A stretch of DNA of 64,000 nt, taken from the NCBI GenBank assembly GCA_004020875.1, contig SAPZ01000006.1, positions 62,001 to 126,000 of the forward strand, in the 5' to 3' direction. A program made the position numbers and the translations under genes. The stretch is from Mesorhizobium sp. Its GTDB lineage: Bacteria > Pseudomonadota > Alphaproteobacteria > Rhizobiales > Rhizobiaceae. Within the stretch, counting starts at the first letter, position 1. Each line of letters begins with the position of its first letter. Below, one piece after another: positions 19,020-28,895 of the stretch. A model generated the notes under the pieces. That model did no database searches. It was not told where the DNA came from and was given only the letters and a program-made list of their open reading frames with translations.

Positions 19020-20660
19020 CTAATCCCGCGGCTCGCGGCCCCTGAGGATCGCTTCGGAGAAGGTGATCTCGGTCAACAGCTTGCGCGCCGTACGGTCATT
19101 GATTTCGCCACGGCGCAGCATCGCCTGCAGTTCGGCGCGCTCGGCCTCGATGCCGGCAAGCCTGACTTCAAGCTCGACCCGGCTGGATTCGCGCGCCTCG
19201 GTGCGCGCTTCATCGGCGCCGTCGGAGAGCGAGACGCGGCGCCGGTAGATCGATGCGACACTCTCGGCAATGGCGAGCTTCATCTCAGCCATCTCCCCCT
19301 CGTTGCCGTCGCTGGCCAGGCCTTCGATTCTGGCAATGGCCGCGTTGGCGGCGCCGACCCGGGCCCTGCGCTCTTCGGCCGCGCCCGGGTGTTCGCCCGG
19401 TTCGACCAGACCGCGCGCGACCGCCGGCAAGGCAAGGCTGGCAATCGCCAGCGAGCAGATGATGACGCCGGCGGCGAGGAAGATCACGAGGTCGCGAGCC
19501 GGAAAGGGCGTGCCGCCCTGCAAGGTGAGCGGCAAGGACAAGACGCCGGCCAGCGTCACGGCGCCGCGCACGCCGGCGATCGAGCCGGCGAGCCTGACAC
19601 GAAAACCGAAGGGCTCGGCCTTCCGCTTGCCGAACCGCGCGGCAAGCTCGGCGCCGGTGTCGCCGATCCAGATCCAGATGAAGCGCAGGCCGATCAGGCA
19701 GAGCGTAAGCAAGAGCACGGTCAATGCCGGCTCGAAAAGCCAGTGGCGGGCGGTCAGTTCCGGCGGCACGTTCCGGATGATGTCCGGCAGCTGCAGGCCA
19801 AGCAGGATGAAGAGCGAGCCGTTGAACATGAAGATCAGCATCGACCAGAGCGAAATCGTCTGGATGCGCGCCGAAACCGCCATGTGGCGGACGATGCCGG
19901 AATATCCGGTCAAAAGCCCGGCCGTCACCGCCGCCAGGATGCCGGAAGCGCCGAAATGCTCGGCGAGCAGATAGGCGACGAAGGGCAGCAGCACCATGAC
20001 CAGCACCTGCGTTTCGGCCGGCGTGCTGGTCATGCGGCTGAGCATCTGCAACGACTTCGCGGCGATGAACAGCGCCGCGATACCGGCGAGGATGCCTATC
20101 GCCACCGCGACGAGGAAGCTCATGCAAGCCGCGGCGAACGAAAAGCTGCCGGTCAGCGCCGCCGCGACGGCGAACCGGAACATCACCAGACCGGACGCGT
20201 CGTTGAGCAGCGACTCGCCTTCCAATATGTGCATCAGCCGCGCCGGAACGAGATTGCGGTCGACGATCGAGGACACGGCGACCGCGTCGGTCGGCGACAG
20301 CACGGCGGCCAGGGCGAAGGCGACAGCCAGCGGAATGCTCGGCACCAGCCAATGCAAGGCGTAGCCGAAACCGACGATGGTGAAGAAGACCAGCCCGAGC
20401 GCGAGGTCGAGGATCGGGCCGCGGAGTGCCACCAGCTCACGCTTCGGCGCCGAAAAGGCGTCGCCGAACAGAAGCGGCGGGATGAACACCAGGAGAAAAA
20501 GCTCCGGATCGATCTCGACATGCAGGCCGCCTGCCGGCCAGGCAAGGGCCGCGCCGATGGCGATCTGCAGCACAGGCAGCGGCACGCGGACCAGCCGAAC
20601 CAGCGCGCCCGAAACGGTGACGAAGGCGAGCACAACGAGGATGAAGACGGCGACGTCCAT
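19020..20660 (-). CDS. Na+/H+ antiporter, CPA1 family
   Basis: A multi-pass inner-membrane antiporter of 546 residues. The hydrophobic domain (about residues 1-410) contains the ion-site motif LSPTDAVAVSSI and the conserved GESLLNDASGLV and RGAVTLAG. A soluble C-terminal part (about 430-546) is charged and helical, as in other bacterial NhaP/CPA1 members. The ATG at 20660 starts directly before the first membrane helix (MDVAVFILVVLAFV). The exact ions (Na+, K+ or Li+) are not evident. Confidence 0.93.
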   Translation of the reverse strand: MDVAVFILVVLAFVTVSGALVRLVRVPLPVLQIAIGAALAWPAGGLHVEIDPELFLLVFIPPLLFGDAFSAPKRELVALRGPILDLALGLVFFTIVGFGYALHWLVPSIPLAVAFALAAVLSPTDAVAVSSIVDRNLVPARLMHILEGESLLNDASGLVMFRFAVAAALTGSFSFAAACMSFLVAVAIGILAGIAALFIAAKSLQMLSRMTSTPAETQVLVMVLLPFVAYLLAEHFGASGILAAVTAGLLTGYSGIVRHMAVSARIQTISLWSMLIFMFNGSLFILLGLQLPDIIRNVPPELTARHWLFEPALTVLLLTLCLIGLRFIWIWIGDTGAELAARFGKRKAEPFGFRVRLAGSIAGVRGAVTLAGVLSLPLTLQGGTPFPARDLVIFLAAGVIICSLAIASLALPAVARGLVEPGEHPGAAEERRARVGAANAAIARIEGLASDGNEGEMAEMKLAIAESVASIYRRRVSLSDGADEARTEARESSRVELEVRLAGIEAERAELQAMLRRGEINDRTARKLLTEITFSEAILRGREPRD

Positions 20661-20832
20661 GGCGTGATTCCAGCGGTTCGGCCGACCATGGGCAATTGAA
20701 CGCGCGCCGTCCAGCAACGCCCCTCCGACCGCGCGAGGCAATGCCGATTTCGGAGCGGCCCGGAAGATTTGAGTGAGCCGAAATGCGCCCCGGCTGGTGA
20801 ACCAGCCGCTGTTCTAGGCGCGCATTGCCCAA

Positions 20833-20870
20833 ACGAAAAAAGGGCCGCTGCTGGAGCGGCCTTTTTCGTG
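20833..20870 (-). terminator. Rho-independent terminator after L,D-transpeptidase gene
   Basis: A stem of about 15 bp (ACGAAAAA..GGCCGCT with AGCGGCC..TTTTTCGT, one bulge) ends 13 bp beyond the stop at 20883. Read on the minus strand it ends CCCTTTTTTCG. Confidence 0.8.
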
Positions 20871-20882
20871 TTATATCATTGC

Positions 20883-22145
20883 TTACTGAGCCGAGCTGAT
20901 CTGCAGCTCGGTGGCGCCATCAAGCGCGTAGATGTCGTCGCGGAACTGCACGACGCCGGGAGCAGTCGACCAGGCCGATAGATAGAGGAAGTGGACCGGC
21001 ACCGGGTTGACGACCTGGATCGGCGTGTTCTCGCCGGTCTTGATCGCCGCTTCGAAATGCTGACGGTCCCAGCCGGGGGTGTCGCGCAGGATCCAGGTGA
21101 CGAGGTCGCGCACATTCTGGACGCGCACGCAGCCCGACGAGTCGAAACGCATCAGCTTGCCGAACAGGCTCTGCTGCGGCGTGTCGTGCATATACACGCC
21201 GTCCGGGCTCGGAAAGTTGATCTTGACCGAGGCCATGGCGTTGTTGTTGCCCGGATCCTGGCGGAAACGGTATTTTGCGGCATCGTCCGTCGACCAGTCG
21301 ATGGTCATCGGGTCGACCTCGCTGCCGTCCGGCGCGAACAGGCGGATGTGGCTGTCCTTGAGGTAATTGGGGTCCTTCCGCATCAGCGGAATGATGTCCT
21401 TGCGCACGATCGAGACCGGCGCGTTCCAATACGGATTGACGATGATCTCGTTGATCTTGGAGTTCACGATCGGCGTCTGGCGGTCGATCTTGCCGACGAT
21501 CGCGGTATGGCGAAGCACGACTCGGTCGTTCTCGACCGCTTCGACCTGGGCCGCCGGAATGTCGACCAGCACATAACGGCTCCCGAGCGTGCCGGCCTTT
21601 TCCTTCAGGCGCTGCAGGTTGGTCTGCAGCTGGCCGAGCCGGATCTGCGCCGAAACGTTCATTGCGGTATAGGTGTATTTGCCCATGGCGCCGTCGGCCG
21701 GCAGGCCATGGCGGAGCTGGAAGCGCTTCACCGCGGAGTCGACATAGGAATCGAAGGCCGTCGAGATGCCAGCGCTCTGCGGCAGGTCGCCCGAGACCAT
21801 CAGGCGCTTGCGCAGCGGCACGACATCCGGGTCGTCGTCGCCGAGCTGCAGTTTCTTGGTCGCCGGAACCTGTTCCCAGCCGCCCTGCGAAACGATGTTC
21901 TGGTACTGAGCCACGGCCTGCTCGGTGAAGGCCACCGTCTGCTGGCTGAAGATCGGCAGCGTCGAGGCGACCTTGTTGGTGTCGTTGGCGCGGGCGTCAA
22001 ACTGGTCGTCCCAATTGCCGCGCGTCGAGGATTTCAGGATATCCCCGACCACATCCTGGGCGCTCGCATGGCCGGCGACCACGGCGGCGGCGAGCGCGGA
22101 GGCTCCAGTAAGGAAGAAACGGCGGCTGGTTCTCATGGCAGACAT
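20883..22145 (-). CDS. ldtP: L,D-transpeptidase with peptidoglycan-binding domain
   Basis: A periplasmic cell-wall enzyme of 420 residues that makes 3-3 cross-links or attaches proteins to peptidoglycan. The N-terminus has a Tat-like signal (TSRRFFLTGASALAAAVVAG). A peptidoglycan-binding domain follows (about 100-170, AVKRFQLRHGLPADGAMGKYT). The YkuD domain ends with the active site HDTPQQSLFG..MRFDSSGCVRV, Cys near residue 339. The regulator LdtR lies upstream on the same strand, matching the ldtR-ldtP pairing described in Liberibacter and Sinorhizobium; the symbol is given by that analogy. Confidence 0.9.
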   Translation of the reverse strand: MSAMRTSRRFFLTGASALAAAVVAGHASAQDVVGDILKSSTRGNWDDQFDARANDTNKVASTLPIFSQQTVAFTEQAVAQYQNIVSQGGWEQVPATKKLQLGDDDPDVVPLRKRLMVSGDLPQSAGISTAFDSYVDSAVKRFQLRHGLPADGAMGKYTYTAMNVSAQIRLGQLQTNLQRLKEKAGTLGSRYVLVDIPAAQVEAVENDRVVLRHTAIVGKIDRQTPIVNSKINEIIVNPYWNAPVSIVRKDIIPLMRKDPNYLKDSHIRLFAPDGSEVDPMTIDWSTDDAAKYRFRQDPGNNNAMASVKINFPSPDGVYMHDTPQQSLFGKLMRFDSSGCVRVQNVRDLVTWILRDTPGWDRQHFEAAIKTGENTPIQVVNPVPVHFLYLSAWSTAPGVVQFRDDIYALDGATELQISSAQ

Positions 22146-22616
22146 TCTTTGCTTAATCGCTCTCGCTCAATCGCTTGCCGGGCGGCTTTGTCCGCACTCT
22201 AGGGTCGGCAAACTTAACAATTCGCCAACCATGACCCCGCTTCACCGGCTGCCAGAAACGCGCTGCCGCCACGCAGGTTCCAAGGAGCGCAGGGCATAGG
22301 CCCGCAGCGTCACCCGTAATCCGCTTCCACCGCGATTATGGCGGCAACGTGGCCTTCGCCCGCGATTTGCTCGGGGCGGGAAGGTGAAAGAAATGGGTGC
22401 GATGCTTTTTTGCATCGGCGGGATGCCAGCGCGCCCTTGCGAAGTCGCGCCCCTCCCGTCAGGCACGCAGCTTCAACGCGCGCGGAGCGATGGTCGAATT
22501 CCAGTGGATGCCGCCTTCGCAAAAAGGAAAGGACCGGCGCGATCGGCTCCGGCCCCCTACTCTCTCCCCTTGGCCGCGCTTCTTCGGCGCGGCTTTCCCG
22601 TCCCAATTCGTGGCGC
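22146..22616. other. Intergenic region between ldtR and ldtP, no gene seen
   Basis: These 471 bp hold the ldtP promoter and the ldtR 3' region. Two hairpin-forming segments are visible: CGATGC/GCATCG around a T-run at 22400-22417, and GCCGCGC/GCGCGGC near 22570-22590, which may end ldtR transcription. Short open frames here have no family resemblance or ribosome site. Confidence 0.6.
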
Positions 22617-23132
22617 TTACATCCGATACGCGATGGTGTCGTTCCAGAAGCGGTCGAGGCGCTGCAGAGCGCGGTTCATCTGCTTGAACTCGTCGGTGTT
22701 GATGCCGCCGACCGCTTCGATCGAGCCGACATGGCGCTCGTAGAGGCCGGCGACGACATCGGCCACCTCGTTGCCCTTCGGCGTCAGCGAGACGCGGACC
22801 GAACGGCGGTCGATGCGCGAGCGCTGGTGGTTGATGAAGCCGAGGTCGACCAGCTTCTTCAAATTGTAGGAGACGTTCGAGCCGAGATAGTAGCCACGCG
22901 AACGCAGCTCGCCGGCGGTCAGCTCGGAATTGCCGATGTTGAAGAGCAGCAGCGCCTGGATGGCGTTGATGTCGGAACGGCCGTTGCGGTCGAACTCGTC
23001 CTTGATCACATCAAGCAGACGGCGGTGCAGACGCTCCACCAGTTGCAGCGATTCCATGTACAGCGAGCGGATAGCCTCGCGGCGATCGTCGGATACGTTT
23101 GCGGTCTTCGCCGCCGGACGCGAATTGATCAT
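22617..23132 (-). CDS. ldtR: MarR-type winged-helix regulator LdtR
   Basis: A 171-residue regulator that in Liberibacter and Sinorhizobium controls L,D-transpeptidase, stress and motility genes. The wHTH is recognisable: INAIQALLLFNIGNSELTAG, the recognition helix LGSNVSYNLKKLVDLGFI and the wing QRSRIDRRSVRVSLTPKG. Its neighbour downstream on the same strand is the L,D-transpeptidase gene. An AT-rich 250-bp promoter region precedes it and contains a 12-bp palindrome. Confidence 0.92.
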   Translation of the reverse strand: MINSRPAAKTANVSDDRREAIRSLYMESLQLVERLHRRLLDVIKDEFDRNGRSDINAIQALLLFNIGNSELTAGELRSRGYYLGSNVSYNLKKLVDLGFINHQRSRIDRRSVRVSLTPKGNEVADVVAGLYERHVGSIEAVGGINTDEFKQMNRALQRLDRFWNDTIAYRM

Positions 23133-23239
23133 TGTCTTTGCCTCTCGTTTGTCGCCTTGGTGATTTTTTGTTTTTCACCTTGATCGCGACACTATCGAAT
23201 ACTCATAAAATTCGACTTAAACGCCAGGGCTAACAAGAG

Positions 23240-23251
23240 CTTACCGGTAAG
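23240..23251. promoter_or_regulatory. Palindrome upstream of ldtR
   Basis: A perfect 12-bp palindrome, CTTACCGGTAAG, lies 108 bp before the ldtR start in an AT-rich region. It may be an operator for LdtR or another regulator; only symmetry and position support this. Confidence 0.35.
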
Positions 23252-23382
23252 AGGTTTCGGAAGACGCTTAACGATCGGTCACCCGAGCAAGAACAATTAA
23301 CCTAAAGATTTAGCCAACGGATTTGCAGTGAAATCTGGCTGCGAAACCGGCCCAAGAAGACAGGGCACGAGACCTCGTCGGC

Positions 23383-23805
23383 CTATTGGCGAAGCTGGCG
23401 CTTCTGCAGCCAGATGGTGACGCGGAAGACGATATAGAGCACGGCCACGCAGGCATGCGAGATCACAATCAGCAGCCGATGACCGAAGAGGTTCGGGAAG
23501 CCGGCATACATCACCGTCTCGGTCACCGCGCAGATGAACCAGATCACCGGCCCCCAGGAGGCCAGCATCCAAAGCCCCGCCGCGGCGAAGGGGAAAAAGA
23601 CGGCAAGCGTCGCCGCCGCCACCTGCCAATGCACCGGCATCAGGTCGAAGCGCCACAACTCGCCCGGATAAATGCCGATCAGGCGGATCCAATAGAGGAT
23701 GCCGAACAGGAGGCAGTAGCCGGCGATCACACGCTGGAACCAGGCGAAGATGACTTCGGTGGTCGAGGGCTGCAAAACCACCCGCCTGGAGGTTACCTCG
23801 CTCAC
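23383..23805 (-). CDS. DUF6163 family membrane protein
   Basis: A 140-residue protein with four predicted membrane helices (GYCLLFGILYWIRLIGIYPG, then ATLAVFFPFAAAGLWMLASW, GPVIWFICAVTETVMYAGF and LLIVISHACVAVLYIVF). It matches the DUF6163 family of rhizobia, of unknown function. Its GTG start at 23805 overlaps the stop of the crotonase gene (GTGA), so the two are probably co-translated. Confidence 0.82.
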   Translation of the reverse strand: MSEVTSRRVVLQPSTTEVIFAWFQRVIAGYCLLFGILYWIRLIGIYPGELWRFDLMPVHWQVAAATLAVFFPFAAAGLWMLASWGPVIWFICAVTETVMYAGFPNLFGHRLLIVISHACVAVLYIVFRVTIWLQKRQLRQ

Positions 23806-24845
23806 AGTGCGAGTTCCTTATCCCCGAGCGGCGCAAAATAAGCGTCGACCTCGGCGGTGCTGACCTCATCCAGGCTCGCCGGGCGCCACTCGGGTGTCGC
23901 CCCCTTGTCGATGATGGCGGCGCGGATGCCTTCGTAGAAATCATGTCCGGCCAGCATGCGGTTGAGGATGCGGAATTCCATCTTCATGCATTCGTCCATC
24001 GACAGCGTCGATCCTGCGCTGATCTGGCGCCAGGCGACGTTGAGGCTGGTCGGCGAGCGGGTTTTTAGGGTCGCCAGCGTCTTTGCGGCGAAAGCGTCTT
24101 CCTCCCCTGCCCGCTCCAGGCTGTCGACGATGCCGGCGAGCGAGCCTTGCGAAAAATGGCGCGCGATCGCTTCCAGGTCCTGCCGCTCGGTCTCGCGTTT
24201 TACGGGCACGAAGAAATCGCGCAGCTCCGCATTGGCGTCACCGCTCGTCGCCAACTCGTCGAGCAGGCCCGCCTGATCTTCGGCCTTCATGGTGTGGGTG
24301 GCGAGCCCCGACCACAGCGCGTCGCCATGGCGGATGCGGTTTCCCGTCAGCCCGAGATACATGCCAAAGGAGCCGCCGAGGTCCGGCAGCAGGTGGCTGG
24401 CGCCGACATCGGGGAAGAAGCCGATGCCCACCTCGGGCATGGCGAACTGCGCGTTTTCGGTCAGCACGCGATGCGAGCCGTGAAAAGAAATGCCGACGCC
24501 GCCGCCCATGACGATGCCGTCGATCAGCGCGACATAGGGTTTCTTGAAGCGCGCGATGCGGGCGTTCAACCGATACTCGTCGGCGAAGAAGTCGACAGGC
24601 GGCTTGCCGGCGCGGCCCGCCTCATAGATGTGCAGGATATCGCCGCCGGCGGAGAACGCCCTGCCCTCGGCCTTGACCACGACCACGCCGACGGCCGGAT
24701 CCTGCTCCCACACGTCCAGCGCCTTGCCGAGCGCCTTGACCATGTTGTGCGTGACGGCGTTGAGCGCCTTCGGCCGGGTCAATGTGACCACGCCCGCCCT
24801 GCCCAGCCGCTCGAAGCGGATCTCGTCGCCTCCGCCAAAATCCAT
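23802..24845 (-). CDS. Enoyl-CoA hydratase/isomerase, 3-hydroxyisobutyryl-CoA hydrolase type
   Basis: A 347-residue crotonase-fold enzyme. Length and motifs fit the 3-hydroxyisobutyryl-CoA hydrolase group, which acts in valine breakdown: RAFSAGGDILHIYEAG (oxyanion hole), DGIVMGGGVGISFHGSHRV and MPEVGIGFFPDVGASHLLP, plus the group's extended C-terminal part. The ATG at 24845 precedes the crotonase domain directly; a longer frame upstream adds no homologous residues. It is divergent from the DUF2066 gene. Confidence 0.92.
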   Translation of the reverse strand: MDFGGGDEIRFERLGRAGVVTLTRPKALNAVTHNMVKALGKALDVWEQDPAVGVVVVKAEGRAFSAGGDILHIYEAGRAGKPPVDFFADEYRLNARIARFKKPYVALIDGIVMGGGVGISFHGSHRVLTENAQFAMPEVGIGFFPDVGASHLLPDLGGSFGMYLGLTGNRIRHGDALWSGLATHTMKAEDQAGLLDELATSGDANAELRDFFVPVKRETERQDLEAIARHFSQGSLAGIVDSLERAGEEDAFAAKTLATLKTRSPTSLNVAWRQISAGSTLSMDECMKMEFRILNRMLAGHDFYEGIRAAIIDKGATPEWRPASLDEVSTAEVDAYFAPLGDKELAL

Positions 24846-25021
24846 CGTCAGAGAATCCTCCCCCGCGCTTGCGGGAGGTGAAGTGCTAAAGGCGGCATGG
24901 AGACGCGTCAATGGTGGCGGTCCAGGGGCAGCGTTCCTTGCGCTGGCGGGCGGCCGCGCCAGATGTTAGGTAACCGGCAAAGCACTATGCCCGCACCCGA
25001 CTGGTTTTCGAGCAGATCGAC

Positions 25022-25834
25022 ATGCCTGGAATTTCCCGCTTCGTGCTTGGATTGGTCGGTCTCCTGTGCTTTGGGGTGCCCGTCCGTGCTGCGACGCCCT
25101 CCGAGCTTTACCAAGCGCAAACGATCGTCACCGGCACCGGAGACGAGAACCGGCAGATCGGTTTCAAGGATTGCCTCGACAAGGTGCTGGTCAAGGTCTC
25201 GGGCGATCAGCGGGTGACGCAGAAGGCGGAGATGCTGGCGCTGCGCGAGAAGGCGGCCGATTTCGTCGAATCCTTCCGCTACCACGACCGGCTCGAGGGT
25301 ATTCCGGTCCATGACGAGCAAGGCACGCATGACCGGCCGCACGACCTGACCTGCCTCTACAAGCCCGCTGTCGTCGACAAGCTGCTGGCGCAGCTCGGCA
25401 GCAGGCCCTGGGTCGGCGAGCGGCCGCCGATCGCCGTGTTCATGACCGCCGAGCAGGGCGCGCGGCATTTCTTGCTGACGCAAGACGAGCAGCGCGGCGA
25501 CGCGATGCGCGAATCCTTCGCCAGCGCCGCCGGTCCGCTGCTGATGCGCGTCACCTTTCCAAGAACCGGGCAACTTGGTGGCGTCGATGAGAAGGCGCTT
25601 TCCGGGGCTGACATCACAAAGCTCGACAGACTGGCGAAGAAAGCGGGAGCAGCCCGGGCGCTCGCCGGCAGCATCGTGTGGAGCGACAAGGAACTCGGCT
25701 GGATCGCCGACTGGTGGCTGGCCGATCGCGGCAAGATCTATCGCTGGCAGGTGCGCGGCGTCAGCTTCGACGAGGCGTTCCGGGTGGCGATCAGGGGCGC
25801 GGCGCAGATCCTGTCGGGGCACGGGCAGCCTTAG
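25022..25834 (+). CDS. DUF2066 domain-containing secreted protein
   Basis: A 270-residue protein with a signal peptide (SRFVLGLVGLLCFGVPVRA, cleavage before ATPSELY). The DUF2066 region begins YQAQTIVTGTGDENRQIGF and includes LDKVLVKVSGDQRVT and VFMTAEQGARHFLLTQDE. The family is found in proteobacteria and has no established role. A likely periplasmic location comes from the signal peptide. It is followed by a palindromic repeat. Confidence 0.82.
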   Translation: MPGISRFVLGLVGLLCFGVPVRAATPSELYQAQTIVTGTGDENRQIGFKDCLDKVLVKVSGDQRVTQKAEMLALREKAADFVESFRYHDRLEGIPVHDEQGTHDRPHDLTCLYKPAVVDKLLAQLGSRPWVGERPPIAVFMTAEQGARHFLLTQDEQRGDAMRESFASAAGPLLMRVTFPRTGQLGGVDEKALSGADITKLDRLAKKAGAARALAGSIVWSDKELGWIADWWLADRGKIYRWQVRGVSFDEAFRVAIRGAAQILSGHGQP

Positions 25835-25980
25835 GGCAGGTTGATATTCAGGTGATGCCGGTCTGCAAACGGCGGCTTCCTGCGCTTTCGGTGCTCGCGT
25901 ACCCGGATGTACGCTCCGCTCCGGTTCTCGGAACCCGCCATTTTCGGCTCGGCCTGACCTGAATCTCAACCCACCCTGCG
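25832..25980. repeat. Palindromic intergenic repeat with long inverted ends
   Basis: About 145 bp whose two ends are imperfect inverted repeats of about 37 bp. The left end begins GGTTGATATTCAGGTGATGC at 25839. The reverse complement of the right end, at 25972, begins GGTTGAGATTCAGGTCAGGC. Roughly 80% of the aligned bases match. Such elements recur between genes in mesorhizobia in my recollection; copy number cannot be checked here. The left end overlaps the DUF2066 stop codon by a few bases and may work as a bidirectional terminator or transcript stabiliser. Confidence 0.7.
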
Positions 25981-26064
25981 TTCGAGCGAGGCTGGCACAA
26001 TCGTGTCGCATTGGTCAGCGGCCAAGACGCGTGGTAAAAGCCGGCCCAAAAGAGAGTTTCGGCG

Positions 26065-27096
<1,032 letters not shown>

Positions 27097-27216
27097 GCCC
27101 GCCTTTCGAACAACGCGGCCATCAGCTTTCGATCTGTCGACGCTGGCGACAGTCCCTTTGTGGTCGTAGTCAGTTGACGTCACCAGCGTGTAGAAGAAGT
27201 CATTCGATCTGACAAC

Positions 27217-27241
27217 AACCGTTTGCAATCTGCAATCGGTT
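27217..27241 (+). promoter_or_regulatory. Palindromic operator candidate upstream of DHFR-fold gene
   Basis: A 25-bp near-perfect palindrome: arms AACCGTTTGCA and TGCAATCGGTT (one mismatch in 11) around ATC. It lies 51 bp before the start of the DHFR-like gene. A further half-like sequence, CAATTGGTT, occurs 30 bp closer to the gene. The layout fits a dimeric repressor; no regulator gene is adjacent. Confidence 0.5.
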
Positions 27242-27291
27242 ACGCTACTCGATAACTGCTTGCAAATGACAATTGGTTGTGGAGAGGGATC

Positions 27292-27936
27292 ATGTCCAAG
27301 CTGCGTATCAACGCTTTCACGCTGTCACTCGACGGATACGGCGCCGGTCCCGATCAAACGCTTGAACACCCGCTCGGCGTGGGGGGCGAAAATCTGCACA
27401 AATGGATGACCAAGACCCGCGCGTTTTACCAGATGATCGGCAAGGAAGGCGGAACAACGGATACGGATGACGATTTTGCGGTGCGCAGCTTCGAGAATAT
27501 CGGCGCATGGATCCTCGGCCGCAACATGTTCGCGCCGAGCCGGGGCCCATGGCCGGACGACAACTGGAAAGGCTGGTGGGGTCCCAACCCGCCCTACCAC
27601 GTGCCGACCTTTATTTTGACGCATCACAAGCGCGCGCCGATCGAGATGGAAGGCGGGACGACGTTCTATTTCGTCACCGACGGCATCTACTCGGCTCTCG
27701 AACAGGCGAAGGCGGCCGCCGGCGGCAAGGATGTGCGGGTCGGCGGCGGCGTTTCGACCGTCCGGCAGTATCTGCAGGAGAGCCTGATCGACGAGATGCA
27801 CCTGGTTGTGTCGCCGCTTCTGCTCGGCTCGGGCGAGCATCTGTTCGCCGGGCTCGACATGCTGAAGCTGGGATACAGCTGCACCGGGCAGGTGGCGACC
27901 GCCGATGCGACGCATGTGATGATCGGACGGGCGTAG
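27292..27936 (+). CDS. Dihydrofolate reductase-fold protein (RibD C-terminal family)
   Basis: A 214-residue cytoplasmic protein of the RibD_C/DHFR-like family. It begins KLRINAFTLSLDGYGAGPDQ and contains GAWILGRNMFAPSRG, VRVGGGVSTVRQYLQESLID and EMHLVVSPLLLGSGEHLF, all typical of the family. Members are thought to be NADPH-dependent reductases but most are uncharacterised. A GGAG ribosome site precedes the ATG at 27292. Confidence 0.88.
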   Translation: MSKLRINAFTLSLDGYGAGPDQTLEHPLGVGGENLHKWMTKTRAFYQMIGKEGGTTDTDDDFAVRSFENIGAWILGRNMFAPSRGPWPDDNWKGWWGPNPPYHVPTFILTHHKRAPIEMEGGTTFYFVTDGIYSALEQAKAAAGGKDVRVGGGVSTVRQYLQESLIDEMHLVVSPLLLGSGEHLFAGLDMLKLGYSCTGQVATADATHVMIGRA

Positions 27937-27942
27937 GCTAGG

Positions 27943-27966
27943 CTCTCCCCCTTGTGGGAGAAGGGG
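27943..27966. repeat. Partial rhizobial CTTCTCCCC-type palindrome
   Basis: CTCTCCCCCTTGTGGGAGAA forms a hairpin just after the DHFR-like gene and just before the PPK2 stop. It resembles one half of the larger units at 43691-43750 and 43821-43874, and could serve as a shared terminator for the two convergent genes. Confidence 0.45.
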
Positions 27967-27974
27967 AAGATGGC

Positions 27975-28895
27975 TCAATATTTCTCCGGCACGTAAAGCT
28001 CGCGCGGCAGCACCTGACGCTCATAGGAGGGGTTGAAGACGCGCTCCGGCAGCGTGATCTCCTCATGCGGCACGTCTTCATATGGCACCTGTTGCAACAG
28101 GTGGTCGATGCAGTTTAGCCGCGCGCGCTTCTTGTCGTTGCCCTCGACGATGAACCAGGGCGCCTCCTTGATGTTGGTGCGGGCGAATGTGTCTTCCTTG
28201 GCCTTGGTGTACTGCTCCCAGCGCACGCGTGACTGCAGATCCATCGGCGACAGCTTCCACTGCTTCATCGGGTCATGGATGCGCATCAGGAAGCGCATCT
28301 GCTGTTCCTCGTCGGTGATCGAGAACCAGTATTTCACGAGCGTGATGCCGGAGCGGACCAGCATGCGTTCGAATTCCGGAACGTCGCGGAAGAACTCCTC
28401 GACCTGATCCGCATTGGCAAATCCCATCACCCGCTCGACGCCGGAGCGGTTGTACCAGGAGCGATCGAACAGCACGATCTCGCCGCCGGCGGGGAGATGC
28501 GGCACGTAGCGCTGGAAATACCATTGCGACTTTTCGCGCTCGGTCGGCGCCGGCAACGCCACCACGCGCGCGATGCGGGGGTTGAGCCGCTGCGTGATGC
28601 GCTTGATGACGCCGCCCTTGCCGGCGGAGTCGCGGCCCTCGAAGATCACCACCAGCTTCTTCTTGTGGTAGGCGACCCAGGACTGCAGCTTGATCAGTTC
28701 GGACTGGAGCCTCAGCAGCTCGCGAAAGTAGGTCATCCGCTCGATGGAAGGCGGATGCGACTTCTTGTAGATCTTGGCGATCTCGAGCGAGAGTGCCGGT
28801 TCGGAAAGCTCCAGCTCATAGTCCTCGTCGAGCGTGTCCTCGAGCTCGGCTTCGAGCCAGTCCTTCCCCCCGGAATTCGGATTCACGTCATTCAT
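27975..28895 (-). CDS. ppk2: Polyphosphate kinase 2
   Basis: PPK2 uses polyphosphate to phosphorylate nucleotides (or the reverse). The 306-residue product has the P-loop kinase motif FEGRDSAGKGG (residues 85-95), the lid/Walker-B region FDRSWYNRSGVERVMGF (about 143-159), and the C-terminal family segment APWFIVEGNDKKRARLN. The acidic N-terminal 35 residues are variable. The ATG at 28895 is chosen because upstream codons lack homology. The subclass (ADP- or GDP-preferring, or AMP-using) cannot be assigned. Confidence 0.93.
   Translation of the reverse strand: MNDVNPNSGGKDWLEAELEDTLDEDYELELSEPALSLEIAKIYKKSHPPSIERMTYFRELLRLQSELIKLQSWVAYHKKKLVVIFEGRDSAGKGGVIKRITQRLNPRIARVVALPAPTEREKSQWYFQRYVPHLPAGGEIVLFDRSWYNRSGVERVMGFANADQVEEFFRDVPEFERMLVRSGITLVKYWFSITDEEQQMRFLMRIHDPMKQWKLSPMDLQSRVRWEQYTKAKEDTFARTNIKEAPWFIVEGNDKKRARLNCIDHLLQQVPYEDVPHEEITLPERVFNPSYERQVLPRELYVPEKY

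Noticed and set aside
18897..20699. 600-codon plus-strand frame opposite the CPA1 antiporter
   Set aside because: Very rich in Arg, Gln, Asp and Gly and without motifs; the antiporter with clear membrane helices explains the region.
22242..22606. Short open frames between ldtR and ldtP
   Set aside because: They overlap each other on both strands, have no ribosome site and no similarity to any family.
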